Shown here: piece after piece, positions 8,190 through 17,238 of the stretch
Layout of the letters: each line of letters opens with the position of its first letter
Numbering within the stretch: position 1 is the stretch's first letter
NCBI RefSeq assembly: GCF_001483135.1
Contig: NZ_LNAL01000003.1
Coordinates: 248,001 to 312,000 of the forward strand
Direction: 5' to 3'
Length of the DNA stretch: 64,000 bases
DNA from: Solirubrum puertoriconensis
Lineage (GTDB): Bacteria; Bacteroidota; Bacteroidia; Cytophagales; Hymenobacteraceae
Translations under genes and position numbers: made by a program
Notes under the pieces: model-generated
What the model was told of the DNA's origin: nothing
What the model saw: the letters and a program-made list of their open reading frames with translations, nothing else
Database searches by the model: none

Positions 8190-9716
8190 TTACAGCTCGG
8201 CTTTGCTGAGCGCCACGCCCACCGGCTGCTTGGGCCAGGTAAACACGAACGCCGCCCCACTGCCCGCAGCCGACTCCACGCGGATGCTGCCGCGCTGCTC
8301 GTCGATAATCTTTTTCACGATGCTCAGGCCAATGCCTGTGCTTTCGGCGGTGTGCCGGTCGCGCAGCGTCTGAAACATCAGAAAAATCTTTTCGTGGTAC
8401 TCGGGGGCAATGCCGGGGCCGTCGTCCTGCACCCGAAACTCGTACTGCTTGCCTGCCTCGCGGCAGCCGATGGTAATAATGCCCTGCTTGTTGTGGTGGT
8501 ACTTTACGGCATTGCTGAGCAGGTTGGTAAACACCTGCTGCAGGCTTAGTCGGTCGGTAACGAGCGTAGGCAAGTCATCTTGGATGCGCAACTCAAACGT
8601 AGGCGGCACTACCAAATCGGCCACCTCGTGCACCAAGTGTTCCACGCTAATTTCCTCGAGGCGTTGTTGGGTGCGGCCCACGCGGGCGTAGGCCAGCAGG
8701 CCGTTAATCAGGTCTTCGAGGCGCGAGAGGCGGCCTTTCATTAGCCCAAAGTACTCGCGCATTTTGTCGGACAGCTCGTGGCCCAGCTCGTCTTCAATCC
8801 ACTTTACCACGGTGCTCACGCCGCGCAACGGGGCCTTTAGGTCGTGCGAGGCCACGTAGGCAAACTGATCCAGCTCGCGGTTGCGTTTTTCCAGGGCCGT
8901 AAAGGTATCATCGAGGGTTTGCGTCATGCGGTTGAGCGAGGTGGCCAGGTTGCCCACACTGTCGCGTTCCTTGTCCTTGATCTTCACCTTGTAGTCGCCC
9001 TGCACTACTTGGTTGGCCAGGTTCTCGATGATGCTGATGCGGTGCGCAATGCCTTCGTTAGCGGCCGTTAGCTCGTGCTGCAAACGCTCATTGGCGGTTA
9101 TTTCTACGCTTACGCGCCAGAAAAGCCACAGCGTGATGACGATGGCAAAAGTGGTCGATATCAGAATAATAGCCGGCGTGATGGTCTCGTAGGTGCTTTG
9201 CTCGGAGCTGCGCTCCTGCAAAATCTCCAGCTCGCGCGTGCGGGCCCGGCTCAGGAGGCGTTCCACCGCGCGCATGGTTTGGCGGTCGGTATCGAGCGTT
9301 GTTTGAATGGTGGAGCGCGACAGATTGCCTTTGCTGCGGGTGAGGTCGGCGAGCAGGCGCAGCTGCACATTAATCAGGGTTTCAAGAGTATCGAGCCGCA
9401 ACTGCTGCTTGGGGTTGTCCTGCGTGAGCCGATCGACTTCGTTAAAATGCCCCATTACCTGACCTTTGGCTTTGTTGTAAAGCCCTAGGTACACCGTGTC
9501 GGTGGTGAGCAGGTAGCCGCGCACCCCCGAGCGGGCATCTTTGATGCGCAGCTCCATATCCTTGAGCTGCTGCATTACCTGGTATGAGTGCTCGACCCAC
9601 TGGGTACGGTTGCTCAGCTGCCGGGTGCTGATAAACGAGGCCACCGCCGTGAGCAGAAGTACACCGGCCGCAATAAAGAAGCCGATGTACAGTTTAGTCT
9701 TCGTGTTGAATACCAT
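8190..9716 (-). CDS. Membrane sensor histidine kinase with CHASE3 domain
   Basis: 508 residues from the ATG at 9716; an in-frame TTG at 9737 would add seven residues and is less likely. Order: TM1 (about 10-30), a periplasmic CHASE3 domain (about 35-175, with the ARSGVRGYLLT core), TM2 (about 180-200), a HAMP-like linker, and HisKA with the phospho-His in YVASHDLKAP (His291). The ATPase domain follows, with NLLSNAVKYH (N box), DDGPGIA (G1) and STGIGLSIVKK (G2). The kinase end resembles those of phytochrome and CHASE3 kinases. The response regulator follows in the same direction, so the two probably form one signalling pair. The signal sensed is unknown. Confidence 0.92.
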   Translation of the reverse strand: MVFNTKTKLYIGFFIAAGVLLLTAVASFISTRQLSNRTQWVEHSYQVMQQLKDMELRIKDARSGVRGYLLTTDTVYLGLYNKAKGQVMGHFNEVDRLTQDNPKQQLRLDTLETLINVQLRLLADLTRSKGNLSRSTIQTTLDTDRQTMRAVERLLSRARTRELEILQERSSEQSTYETITPAIILISTTFAIVITLWLFWRVSVEITANERLQHELTAANEGIAHRISIIENLANQVVQGDYKVKIKDKERDSVGNLATSLNRMTQTLDDTFTALEKRNRELDQFAYVASHDLKAPLRGVSTVVKWIEDELGHELSDKMREYFGLMKGRLSRLEDLINGLLAYARVGRTQQRLEEISVEHLVHEVADLVVPPTFELRIQDDLPTLVTDRLSLQQVFTNLLSNAVKYHHNKQGIITIGCREAGKQYEFRVQDDGPGIAPEYHEKIFLMFQTLRDRHTAESTGIGLSIVKKIIDEQRGSIRVESAAGSGAAFVFTWPKQPVGVALSKAEL

Positions 9717-9837
9717 GTTGAAAATGCCGTAGGCCAACGACTACGCAAGATACATACCCCGGCGCGCTGCTGTTCAAAAACCCGCACGCGTGGTGCCGTG
9801 CCGTATCTTCGTGGCGCCTACGAATACCTTCCCCGCC

Positions 9838-10653
9838 ATGCCCGATCCGATCAGCAGCCCGCAAAACCCCCGCATCAAGAACCTGCTGCGCCTGCAGCAA
9901 AAATCAGCGGAGCGGCGGGCGCAAGGGCTAACTATCATCGAAGGTTTGCGCGAGCTGACCATCGCGCGGGCTGCTGGGGTGGCGGTGCCCACCGTGTTTG
10001 TATGCGCCGAGTTGCTGCCCGCCGCCAAGCATGCCGAGTTGCGGCAGGTGCTCGATGCCGCCACCGAGTGGTTTGATGTTTCGCGGGCGGTTTTTGAGAA
10101 GGTGGCCTACCGCGAGGGTTCCGATGGCGTGCTGGCCTTAGCGAAGCCGCCGTTGCGCCGCCTGCAAGAGCTGGAGCTGCCCGCCAACCCGCTGCTGCTG
10201 GTGCTGGAGGCTGTGGAGAAGCCCGGCAACCTAGGCGCGGTGCTGCGCACGGCCGATGCGGCCCAGGCCGACGCCGTAATCGTGTGCGATCCGCGCACTG
10301 ACTTGTTCAACCCCAACGCCATTCGCTCGAGCATTGGCTGCGTGTTTACGGTGCCGGTAGTAGCCACCACGCGCGAGGAGCTGCTGGGTTGGTGCCATGA
10401 GCACAACATTCGTACGTATGCCGCCGCCCTTACGCCAGTAGCCAAGCCCTACACCGATTTCGATTACTGCGGCCCCACGGCGTTGTTTATGGGTACCGAA
10501 GCCGATGGCCTGACGCCGGAGCTCATTGCCGCCTGCGACCACACCATCATCATTCCCATGCGCGGCTACATCGATTCGTTGAACGTGAGCACGGCCACGG
10601 CGGTGCTCACCTTCGAGGCCGTACGCCAGCGCGACGTAGCCGCTCAACGTTAG
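9838..10653 (+). CDS. TrmH/SpoU family RNA 2'-O-ribose methyltransferase
   Basis: 271 residues starting at MPDPISSPQNPRIKN; an upstream GTG at 9790 would run through the probable promoter. The N-terminal region is the RNA-binding substrate domain. The C-terminal SPOUT knot carries all three SpoU motifs: KPGNLGAVLRTADA (motif 1), ALFMGTEADGLT (motif 2) and IPMRGYIDSLNVSTATAV (motif 3). These enzymes methylate a ribose in tRNA or 23S rRNA using S-adenosylmethionine; the target base is not evident. The stop overlaps that of nagA by 4 bases, tail to tail. Confidence 0.9.
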   Translation: MPDPISSPQNPRIKNLLRLQQKSAERRAQGLTIIEGLRELTIARAAGVAVPTVFVCAELLPAAKHAELRQVLDAATEWFDVSRAVFEKVAYREGSDGVLALAKPPLRRLQELELPANPLLLVLEAVEKPGNLGAVLRTADAAQADAVIVCDPRTDLFNPNAIRSSIGCVFTVPVVATTREELLGWCHEHNIRTYAAALTPVAKPYTDFDYCGPTALFMGTEADGLTPELIAACDHTIIIPMRGYIDSLNVSTATAVLTFEAVRQRDVAAQR

Positions 10654-11798
10654 GGTCGCTCGGCACCCAGGGGAGGAGCGAGGCGCAGCTCGCCTGCGAA
10701 TACCACGCCGTGCGCCTCCAGGGCATCATCAAACAAGCACAGGCTGGCTTGGTAGCCGGGGGCAACCAGCCCTAGGTGGTTTTCGAGACCCAGCACGCGG
10801 GCAGGGTACAGCGTAGCCATGCGCAGGCTTTCGGCAAGCGAAATGCCTACGTGCTGCACACAGTTGCGCACCGCTTGCAACATGCTAAGCGCCGAGCCCG
10901 CCAAAGTGCCCTGCCGATCCACGAACCGGTCGCCGGCGTGCCGGAACTGGTAGGCGCCCTCGGGGCTTTCGGCCACGGCATCGGTTATCAGGAACAGCCG
11001 CTCGCCCATCAGCTTTTGGCTGATGCGCACCGAGGCAAAGTCGCAGTGCACGCCATCGGCAATGATGCTGGCGTAGGCAATAGCCGAATCGTACACGGCA
11101 CCTACTACGCCCGGCTCGCGCCCCGTAAGCGCCGACATAGCGTTGAATAGGTGCGTAGCCGCCGTAAAGCCGCTGCGAAACGCCGTGGTGGCTTGGGCGT
11201 AGGTAGCATTGGTGTGCCCCGCCGACAACACTACTCCGGCCTCGCGCAGCAGGGCCACCGCTTCCGGCGTAGCGACTTCGGGCGCCATGGTAAGCATGCG
11301 CAATGCGCCTTCGCCTAGGTGCAGCCATTCGCGCAGCTCGGCCACATCGGGTACCCTAATAAACTCGGCTTGGTGCGCGCCCTTTTTTTCGTGGCTGATG
11401 TAGGGGCCTTCGAGGTGCACGCCCAGCAGTCCGCCGTTGGGGTGTTGCTGCCGAAATGCTTTGCCTGCCTGCACGGCTTCGCGCATGAGCACCGGCGAGT
11501 TGGTGGGCATGGTAGCCAAGAAATGCGTGGTGCCTTGTTGACAGAACGCCGCTTGCATGCGCGCGAGCACTGCTACGGTAGGGTGGGTCGAAAAAAGAAC
11601 CTGATCGGCGCCATACACCTGCAAATCGATAAGGCCTGGGGCCACATGCAGGCCACCTAGGTCGTGGACGGCTATATCTGCCGGCAACTCAGCGGTGGGC
11701 ACAACCGCCTCAATCTGGTCGCCGCTGATAATAACCGCATGATGAAGCAGCTCGGCGTAGCCGGTGTGCAGAATAGCGTTGGTAAGAGCGTAGCGCAT
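10650..11798 (-). CDS. nagA: N-acetylglucosamine-6-phosphate deacetylase
   Basis: 382 residues from MRYALTNAILHTG. It has the amidohydrolase fold with NagA signatures: PGLIDLQVYGA after the first strand, GVHLEGP (metal-binding Glu), SAGHTNA and THLFNAM (metal-binding His residues), ADGVHC, and LITDAV with the catalytic Asp. It removes acetate from GlcNAc-6-phosphate on the route to glucosamine-6-phosphate, for cell-wall recycling or chitin and GlcNAc use. The DLQVYGAD form in place of the HxH pair is what I expect for Bacteroidota NagA. No nagB adjoins. Confidence 0.92.
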   Translation of the reverse strand: MRYALTNAILHTGYAELLHHAVIISGDQIEAVVPTAELPADIAVHDLGGLHVAPGLIDLQVYGADQVLFSTHPTVAVLARMQAAFCQQGTTHFLATMPTNSPVLMREAVQAGKAFRQQHPNGGLLGVHLEGPYISHEKKGAHQAEFIRVPDVAELREWLHLGEGALRMLTMAPEVATPEAVALLREAGVVLSAGHTNATYAQATTAFRSGFTAATHLFNAMSALTGREPGVVGAVYDSAIAYASIIADGVHCDFASVRISQKLMGERLFLITDAVAESPEGAYQFRHAGDRFVDRQGTLAGSALSMLQAVRNCVQHVGISLAESLRMATLYPARVLGLENHLGLVAPGYQASLCLFDDALEAHGVVFAGELRLAPPLGAERP

Positions 11799-11889
11799 AA
11801 AGTTTGAGTAACGAAGGCCGGCAAAACAGAACCACAAAAATGCGGGTTCAGTATTTTTGGCGGCTTACGTACTACATGCTTCTGCAGCT

Positions 11890-12162
11890 ATGATCGAACA
11901 CCGCACTTTTCGCATCCACGGCCGAGTGCAAGGCGTTTTTTTCCGGCAATCGTCGCAGCAGCAGGCGCGGCGGCTTGGCCTATGTGGCTACGCCCGCAAC
12001 GAAGCCGACGGTACGGTAACCATTGAGGCCGAAGGCCCGGCCGATGCCCTAGGTGCCATGGAGCAGTGGTGCCACAAAGGCCCGCCGGCTGCTCGCGTGG
12101 ATAAAGTGGAAGTGCAGCCAGGAGAGGTGCAGGGGTACCAGCACTTCGAGGTGAGAAGGTAG
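11890..12162 (+). CDS. acyP: Acylphosphatase
   Basis: 90 residues, full length. The start at MIEHRTFRIHGR places the family motif GRVQGVFFR (phosphate-binding loop with the catalytic Arg) at residues 10-18; GYARN supplies the catalytic Asn. It hydrolyses acyl phosphates. The stop is followed by a bidirectional terminator shared with the convergent typA. Confidence 0.93.
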   Translation: MIEHRTFRIHGRVQGVFFRQSSQQQARRLGLCGYARNEADGTVTIEAEGPADALGAMEQWCHKGPPAARVDKVEVQPGEVQGYQHFEVRR

Positions 12163-12222
12163 TTTGCTATTGCTTGAGCCAGCGCTGCATTAAGCCGGCT
12201 ATAACGCCTACAGATAAAACAA

Positions 12223-12250
12223 AAAAGGCGCGGCCGAAGCCGCGCCTTTT
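12223..12250. terminator. Bidirectional terminator between acyP and typA
   Basis: A 12-bp stem (AAAAGGCGCGGC / GCCGCGCCTTTT) with a CGAA tetraloop. A-runs on the left and T-runs on the right serve both convergent genes. Confidence 0.9.
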
Positions 12251-12273
12251 GATTGACAACTAGCAGATGATGC

Positions 12274-14082
12274 TTAGTCTTCCTTCTTAGCCATGCGCAG
12301 ACGCTCGTTTTCGTCGAGGAAAATCTTGCGCATACGGATCGACTTCGGCGTCACTTCCAGGTACTCATCCTTCTGGATGTATTCCATGGCATCCTCGAGC
12401 GAGAACTGACGCTTCGGCTGAATCTTCACGTTTTCATCCGAGCCCGAAGCGCGCATGTTCGTGAGCTTTTTGCCTTTCTGCAGGTTCAAGGTCAGGTCGT
12501 TCGGGCGGGTGTGCTCGCCTACTACCTGGCCGCCGTATACCTCTTCGCCTGGGTCGATGAAGAACTCACCGCGGTCCTGCATTTTGTCGAGGGTGTAAGC
12601 CGTAACGGCACCAGCTTCCATCGAAATCAGCGAACCGCTGATGCGACCCGGGATACCGCCTTTGTAAGGCTCGTAGCTCTGGAAGCGGTGGTTCATGATG
12701 GCCTCACCGGCAGTAGCCGTCAGCACGTTGTTGCGCAGGCCAATCAGGCCGCGCGACGGAATGTTGAACTCCAAGTGCTGCAGGTCGCCCTTCGGCTCCA
12801 TGATGGTCAGCTCGCCTTTGCGCATCGTTACCAGTTCGATAACCTTGCCGGCGGTTTCCTCGGGCACGTCAACTACCAGGTGCTCGATGGGCTCCAGGCG
12901 GTTGCCATTCTCGTCTTCTTTGTACAGAACCTGCGGCTGGCCTACCTGCAGCTCGTAACCTTCGCGGCGCATCGTTTCGATGAGTACCGACAAGTGAAGG
13001 ATACCGCGGCCGTACACCAGGAAGGTGTCTTCGCGGTCGGTTTCCTGCACGCGCAGGGCCAGGTTCTTCTCGGTTTCTTTGTACAGACGGTCGCGCAGGT
13101 GACGCGAGGTCACGAACTTACCTTCCTTACCGAAGAACGGCGAGTTATTGATGGTGAACAGCATGTTCATCGTCGGCTCGTCGATGCTGATGCGCGACAG
13201 TGCCTCGGGGTTTTCGGCGTCGGCGATGGTGTCGCCAATGTCGAAGCCTTCGATGCCCGTTACGGCACAAATTTCCCCGGCCTGCACTTCGGTCACTTTG
13301 GCTTTGCCGAGGCCTTCGAACACCTGCAGTTCTTTGATCTTCACTTTTTTCACCGAACCATCAGCCTTCATTAGGCTCATGTTGGCGCCCTCTTTCAGAG
13401 TACCGCGGTGTACGCGTCCGATGGCGATACGACCTACGAATGCCGAGTAGTCGAGCGAGGTAACCTGCATCTGCGGCGTGCCCTCGATGAAGGGAGCCGG
13501 CGGAATTACTTCGATGATGGCATCGAGCAGCGGGGTAATGTCTTCGGTCTTCTGTTTCCAGTCGCGCGACATCCAGCCCTGCTTCGACGAGCCGTACAGC
13601 GTTACGAAGTCCAGCTGGTCTTCGGTAGCGCCTAGGTTAAACATGAGGTCGAATACCTGCTCGTGCACCTCGTCGGGGCGGCAGTTTTCTTTGTCAACCT
13701 TGTTTACTACCACAATCGGCTTCAGGCCTAGGTCGATGGCTTTCGACAGCACGAAGCGCGTTTGGGGCATAGCACCTTCGAAGGCGTCGACGAGCAGCAG
13801 CACGCCGTCGGCCATCTTCAGTACGCGTTCTACCTCACCACCAAAGTCGGCGTGACCAGGGGTGTCGATGATGTTGATTTTAACGTCTTTGTAGCGAACC
13901 GATACGTTCTTGGAAACGATGGTAATGCCACGTTCCCGCTCCAGGTCGTTGTTGTCCAGGATCAGGTCGTCGAACTGCTGGTGTTCCCCGAAAATTTTGG
14001 AGGCGTGGATAATCTTGTCCACCAGCGTGGTCTTGCCGTGGTCGACGTGCGCGATGATGGCGATGTTACGAATGTTCTGCAT
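12274..14082 (-). CDS. typA: Translational GTPase TypA/BipA
   Basis: 602 residues. It has AHVDHGKT (G1, residues 11-18), RGIT in switch I, DTPGHADF (G3) and NKVD (G4), then EF-G-like domains and the BipA-specific C-terminal domain. TypA is a ribosome-binding GTPase that aids 50S assembly and stress adaptation. The length and motif set match TypA, not LepA or EF-G. A TACCTTTG box lies 19 bases upstream of the ATG. Confidence 0.97.
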   Translation of the reverse strand: MQNIRNIAIIAHVDHGKTTLVDKIIHASKIFGEHQQFDDLILDNNDLERERGITIVSKNVSVRYKDVKINIIDTPGHADFGGEVERVLKMADGVLLLVDAFEGAMPQTRFVLSKAIDLGLKPIVVVNKVDKENCRPDEVHEQVFDLMFNLGATEDQLDFVTLYGSSKQGWMSRDWKQKTEDITPLLDAIIEVIPPAPFIEGTPQMQVTSLDYSAFVGRIAIGRVHRGTLKEGANMSLMKADGSVKKVKIKELQVFEGLGKAKVTEVQAGEICAVTGIEGFDIGDTIADAENPEALSRISIDEPTMNMLFTINNSPFFGKEGKFVTSRHLRDRLYKETEKNLALRVQETDREDTFLVYGRGILHLSVLIETMRREGYELQVGQPQVLYKEDENGNRLEPIEHLVVDVPEETAGKVIELVTMRKGELTIMEPKGDLQHLEFNIPSRGLIGLRNNVLTATAGEAIMNHRFQSYEPYKGGIPGRISGSLISMEAGAVTAYTLDKMQDRGEFFIDPGEEVYGGQVVGEHTRPNDLTLNLQKGKKLTNMRASGSDENVKIQPKRQFSLEDAMEYIQKDEYLEVTPKSIRMRKIFLDENERLRMAKKED

Positions 14083-14101
14083 GAGAGCGGTTTTGCGGGC
14101 G

Positions 14102-14109
14102 CAAAGGTA
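14102..14109 (-). promoter_or_regulatory. -7 box for typA
   Basis: TACCTTTG on the minus strand, 19 bases from the typA ATG, giving a leader of roughly 12-15 nt. No consensus TTTG lies at the expected upstream distance. Confidence 0.55.
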
Positions 14110-14225
14110 CGGAATGTTAGCCGCAAATGCTTGTTAACCTTAAGGTTTCAGAGCAAACCACGCTGTGGCTTAGCTCCGTAGGTATGCCAAACAATACCTA
14201 GGGGCATAGCGTTCGGCTAATACCC

Positions 14226-14231
14226 AAGGAG
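14226..14231 (+). promoter_or_regulatory. Shine-Dalgarno site deciding a GTG start of msrB
   Basis: AAGGAG sits 9 bases before GTG at 14241. Such sites are rare in this window, so it favours the GTG over the in-frame ATG at 14259. Confidence 0.6.
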
Positions 14232-14240
14232 TTTTCAACC

Positions 14241-14807
14241 GTGTTCAACTACCGCAACATGCTTTTTGCTCGCCTTGCGCTACCTCTTTTTGCCGGAGTG
14301 CTGGGGCTGGTTTTGCCCGCCTGCTCGCAGCAGCAAACCAAAGCCGAACCTGCTCAAACCGGTGCCGCCTCGCAGTACCCCAAAGCGGCGCCGCGAACTA
14401 ACCAGCCCAACGAGTTTGCGGTGCAGAATACCGACGACCAATGGCGCGCGCAACTCACGCCCGAGCAGTACAAAGTGCTGCGCCAGCAAGGCACCGAGCG
14501 GCCGTTTGCCAATAAGTACAACGACAACCACGCAACCGGCAACTACTACTGCGCCGCCGATGGCAATTGGCTGTTTCGCAGCTCCGAGAAGTTCGAATCG
14601 GGTACGGGGTGGCCCAGCTTTTGGGCGCCGGCCACCAATGCTTCGGTGAAGGTGCAAACCGACAGCAGCTACGGCATGTCGCGCGACGAGATTGTGTGCG
14701 CTAAGTGCGGCGGCCACCTAGGCCACGTGTTCGACGACGGGCCCAAGCCCACCGGCCTGCGCTACTGCATGAACTCAGCCGCCATGACGTTTAAGCTGAA
14801 AAAGTAA
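14241..14807 (+). CDS. msrB: Peptide methionine-R-sulfoxide reductase, lipoprotein
   Basis: 188 residues. A lipoprotein signal with lipobox LPAC (Cys around residue 28) should anchor it to an envelope membrane, where it would repair oxidised methionine in exported proteins. The MsrB domain spans about 65-188. It includes [28 protein letters not shown] and the catalytic Cys in [11 protein letters not shown]. The second zinc CxxC (CAKC) is intact, but the first pair reads C-A-A-D in [11 protein letters not shown], so the usual four-Cys zinc site has only three cysteines. Confidence 0.93.
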   Translation: MFNYRNMLFARLALPLFAGVLGLVLPACSQQQTKAEPAQTGAASQYPKAAPRTNQPNEFAVQNTDDQWRAQLTPEQYKVLRQQGTERPFANKYNDNHATGNYYCAADGNWLFRSSEKFESGTGWPSFWAPATNASVKVQTDSSYGMSRDEIVCAKCGGHLGHVFDDGPKPTGLRYCMNSAAMTFKLKK

Positions 14808-14941
14808 CCCACGGTTGGGCCGCGCAAGGCAACCGCCTAGGTCGCAATCCGACAGGTAAGTTTGTTTCGTTTATGCGGCCTTGTTACCACAATTTTGTGG
14901 TTTCGTTGGTTACTCCAACTGCTTACCTGCCGCACTTTTTT

Positions 14942-15724
14942 ATGTCACAGAACTCCATTGCTGCCCTGCAGCAAGCCTTGGCGCCGGCTCGGCAGCGCCT
15001 CGTCGAGCACAGCGTGTACCAATCGTTGCACTCGCTCGATGATTTACGGGTGTTTATGCAGCACCACGTGTTTGCCGTGTGGGATTTTATGTCACTGCTC
15101 AAAGCCTTACAGCGCGACCTTACCTGCACCACCGTACCGTGGGTGCCGCGCGGCAACCCCAGTACGCGCCGCCTCATCAACGAGATTGTGCTGGAAGAGG
15201 AAACCGACGTCGACCCCGAAGGCTGCCCCACCAGCCACTTCGAGCTGTACTTGCGCGCCATGCAGGAGTGCGGCGCCGATGTAACTCCCATTCAGCGCCT
15301 GCTCGAAACCTTGGCTACCGGTGCTTCGGTTGAAGAAGCCCTAGGTGCCGCCGAAGCTCCCGAAAGCGTACGCACCTTTGTGCGGCAAACGTTTGAGGTG
15401 GTAAACTCGGGCCAGCCGCATGCTGTGGCCGCTGCCTTCACCTTCGGCCGCGAAGACGTGATTCCGGATATGTTCCGGCACCTCGTGCACGATTTGCGCG
15501 CGCGTTTCCCCGGCCAGCTCGACACCTTTACCTACTACCTCGACCGCCACATCGAGCTCGACGAAGAAGCCCACGCACCCCTCGCGCAGCAAATGGTGCA
15601 GGAACTGTGCGCCGATAACGCCGAGCGGTGGCAGCAAGCTACCGAGGTGGCTCGCCGTTGCATGGAGGCCCGCGTGGCGCTGTGGGATGGTATTCGAAGT
15701 GCCGTAGCGGTTCCTGCTCTGTAA
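14942..15724 (+). CDS. DUF3050 family protein (haem-oxygenase-like fold)
   Basis: 260 residues from MSQNSIAALQQ; earlier in-frame starts add an unlikely segment. The helical pattern matches my memory of DUF3050: HHVFAVWDFMSLLKALQ around residue 40, VPRGNPSTRRLINEIVLEEE around 75, and SHFELYLRAM around 100. Later regions contain FGREDVIPDMF and YYLDRHIELDEEAHAP. Conserved His and Glu residues in these helices could bind metal, as in haem-oxygenase-like di-iron enzymes, but the activity is unknown. It is monocistronic. Confidence 0.8.
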   Translation: MSQNSIAALQQALAPARQRLVEHSVYQSLHSLDDLRVFMQHHVFAVWDFMSLLKALQRDLTCTTVPWVPRGNPSTRRLINEIVLEEETDVDPEGCPTSHFELYLRAMQECGADVTPIQRLLETLATGASVEEALGAAEAPESVRTFVRQTFEVVNSGQPHAVAAAFTFGREDVIPDMFRHLVHDLRARFPGQLDTFTYYLDRHIELDEEAHAPLAQQMVQELCADNAERWQQATEVARRCMEARVALWDGIRSAVAVPAL

Positions 15725-15866
15725 TCGGCAGCCTGTCTAGGTACCTACGCCAACTGTTGGGCCTGTCGCTAATGCCTTGCTTGGCTAGTAGCGGCAGGCC
15801 CAACCTCGTTGCAGCGCTTGCGTTCAGCAGCAGGGGCAGGGGCACTTACGCCGCTGCTCCCTTTAC

Positions 15867-16217
15867 ATGCCTGCTTTCCAACGTTTGCTGATATACCTAG
15901 GTGCTTTTTCCTTAACCGGACTCGGCGCCTGCTCCTCAACCGATAGCGCCCTCGAAACTGACCGCGCCCCTTCCGAAATCCGGACCGACGCCGACCGCCA
16001 AGCTGCTTATAACCGCGGCTTGGGCACGGGCAACAGCGTGCCCGATGCTACGCCCGGCCGCGTACCGCAAGTGCGCGAGCAAGCCGCTGCCAGCGGCGGC
16101 CGTCAGCGCATCGAATCGGTAAACACCAACGCACCCAACAACACAACCCAGGAGGAACGCATGCTGCGCATCCAAGGCAATGCTACCTTGGCTACCGATA
16201 CGCTGCCACGGCCCTAA
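15867..16217 (+). CDS. Small putative lipoprotein
   Basis: 116 residues. The N-terminus is a lipoprotein signal with a lipobox ending LGAC (Cys at about 22). The rest is polar, rich in Asn, Thr, Arg and Gln, without detectable domains (EIRTDADRQAAYNRGLGTG is the most structured-looking part). I do not recognise it. The only supports for a real gene are the signal peptide and a long hairpin 5 bases after the stop. Confidence 0.6.
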   Translation: MPAFQRLLIYLGAFSLTGLGACSSTDSALETDRAPSEIRTDADRQAAYNRGLGTGNSVPDATPGRVPQVREQAAASGGRQRIESVNTNAPNNTTQEERMLRIQGNATLATDTLPRP

Positions 16218-16222
16218 CAGCG

Positions 16223-16275
16223 CACGTGTGGCCCGCGCAAGCAACAACTGCAGTTGCTTGCGCGGGCCACACGTG
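16223..16275. terminator. Perfect 23-bp hairpin between convergent genes
   Basis: Arms 16223-16245 and 16253-16275 are exact complements around a 7-nt loop. It starts 5 bases after the lipoprotein stop and ends 21 bases before the stop of the opposing gene. No T-run follows. Confidence 0.75.
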
Positions 16276-16296
16276 TAAAGTTGGCAATCAGCTGGC

Positions 16297-17007
16297 TTAG
16301 GCGCCGCCTAGCACAGGGGCGGCATCGGTAGCGGCCGAGGCAGAAGCATCGGTGGCGCTTGGTTGAGCGGCGGGCTTGGCTGCCCGGCTCCGCGAACGGC
16401 TGCTGGGTGCGGGCGCAGCACCGGTGGTAGCCGCGCCGCTTCGGCTGCGCGAAGGCCTAGGTGCAGCAGGCTTGCCCTGCGGCACTTCGGCTGGCGCAGC
16501 CACCGGTTCCGGTACGATGTCGGTTTGGGCTGCCTCGGCGGTGGTGTCTGCATCCTCCCTAGCAAAGTCGGTATCGGCCGTTGCGGAGGTGTTGGCAGCG
16601 CCATCTTCCGAGAGGCTTTCCAGCGTTTGCTGCAGCAACTGGCCGCTTTCGTCGTCGAAGCGACGGGTAGCTTCCTCAATTACCTCGCGCAGCTTGGCCT
16701 TGGTCTCCTTGCGGATGCGCTTAGTCAGCTCATCGAGGCGGCGGTCAAGCTCTTTCTGTACCTGCTTAGCGGCCGCACGCAAGGCTTTTTTATTGCCCGA
16801 TTTCTTGCGCTTGGTTTGCTCGTTTTCGGCGGGCAAATCAATGCTGGTGTGCGCGGCATCGTTCTGCTGCTTGCGTTCGGCTTTGGCAGCCTTACGTTCG
16901 GCTTTGCTCTGGCCGTCTTTGTCTTTCTTTTTGCCTTTGTCCTTTTGCTTGGTAGGCTGTTCTTCGGGCGTGGTGTCGGCCGTGGGGGTAGTTGCGGCTT
17001 TGGCCAT
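16297..17007 (-). CDS. Lys/Ala-rich coiled-coil protein, unknown function
   Basis: 236 residues from MAKAATTPTADTT. Residues about 15-50 are very rich in Lys, Asp and Gln. A predicted coiled coil (about 70-135) carries regular Lys/Arg and Glu heptads (LDRRLDELTKRIRKETKAK). The C-terminal third is low-complexity Ala/Pro/Ser/Arg. The composition resembles DNA- or surface-associated tail proteins, but I cannot assign a family. It is divergent from metG. Confidence 0.6.
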   Translation of the reverse strand: MAKAATTPTADTTPEEQPTKQKDKGKKKDKDGQSKAERKAAKAERKQQNDAAHTSIDLPAENEQTKRKKSGNKKALRAAAKQVQKELDRRLDELTKRIRKETKAKLREVIEEATRRFDDESGQLLQQTLESLSEDGAANTSATADTDFAREDADTTAEAAQTDIVPEPVAAPAEVPQGKPAAPRPSRSRSGAATTGAAPAPSSRSRSRAAKPAAQPSATDASASAATDAAPVLGGA

Positions 17008-17238
17008 AGGAGTAGAGGTTGAGGAGTGGAGAAGCAAGCGAACTACTTCGCCAAGGAAGTGAATCGGACGCAGATTGTCTTTGCTCATACAACTGAAAAG
17101 TTGGTCTGGCGCGGTAGGGGTGTGCTTAATACGTGAAACGACGAGGTGAAGACTGCGCATTTCCCCGTTTCTTTGCGCGTTTCATTCGTACGAAGCACTA
17201 ACGGCTGGCCCTAGGTGCCAGCTGCCCCTCATAGCTGC

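Noticed and set aside
12511-13374. 287-residue plus-strand frame opposite typA
   Set aside because: Shadow of typA.
15628-15891. 87-residue plus-strand frame between the DUF3050 and lipoprotein genes
   Set aside because: Begins inside the DUF3050 gene in another frame; no coding features.
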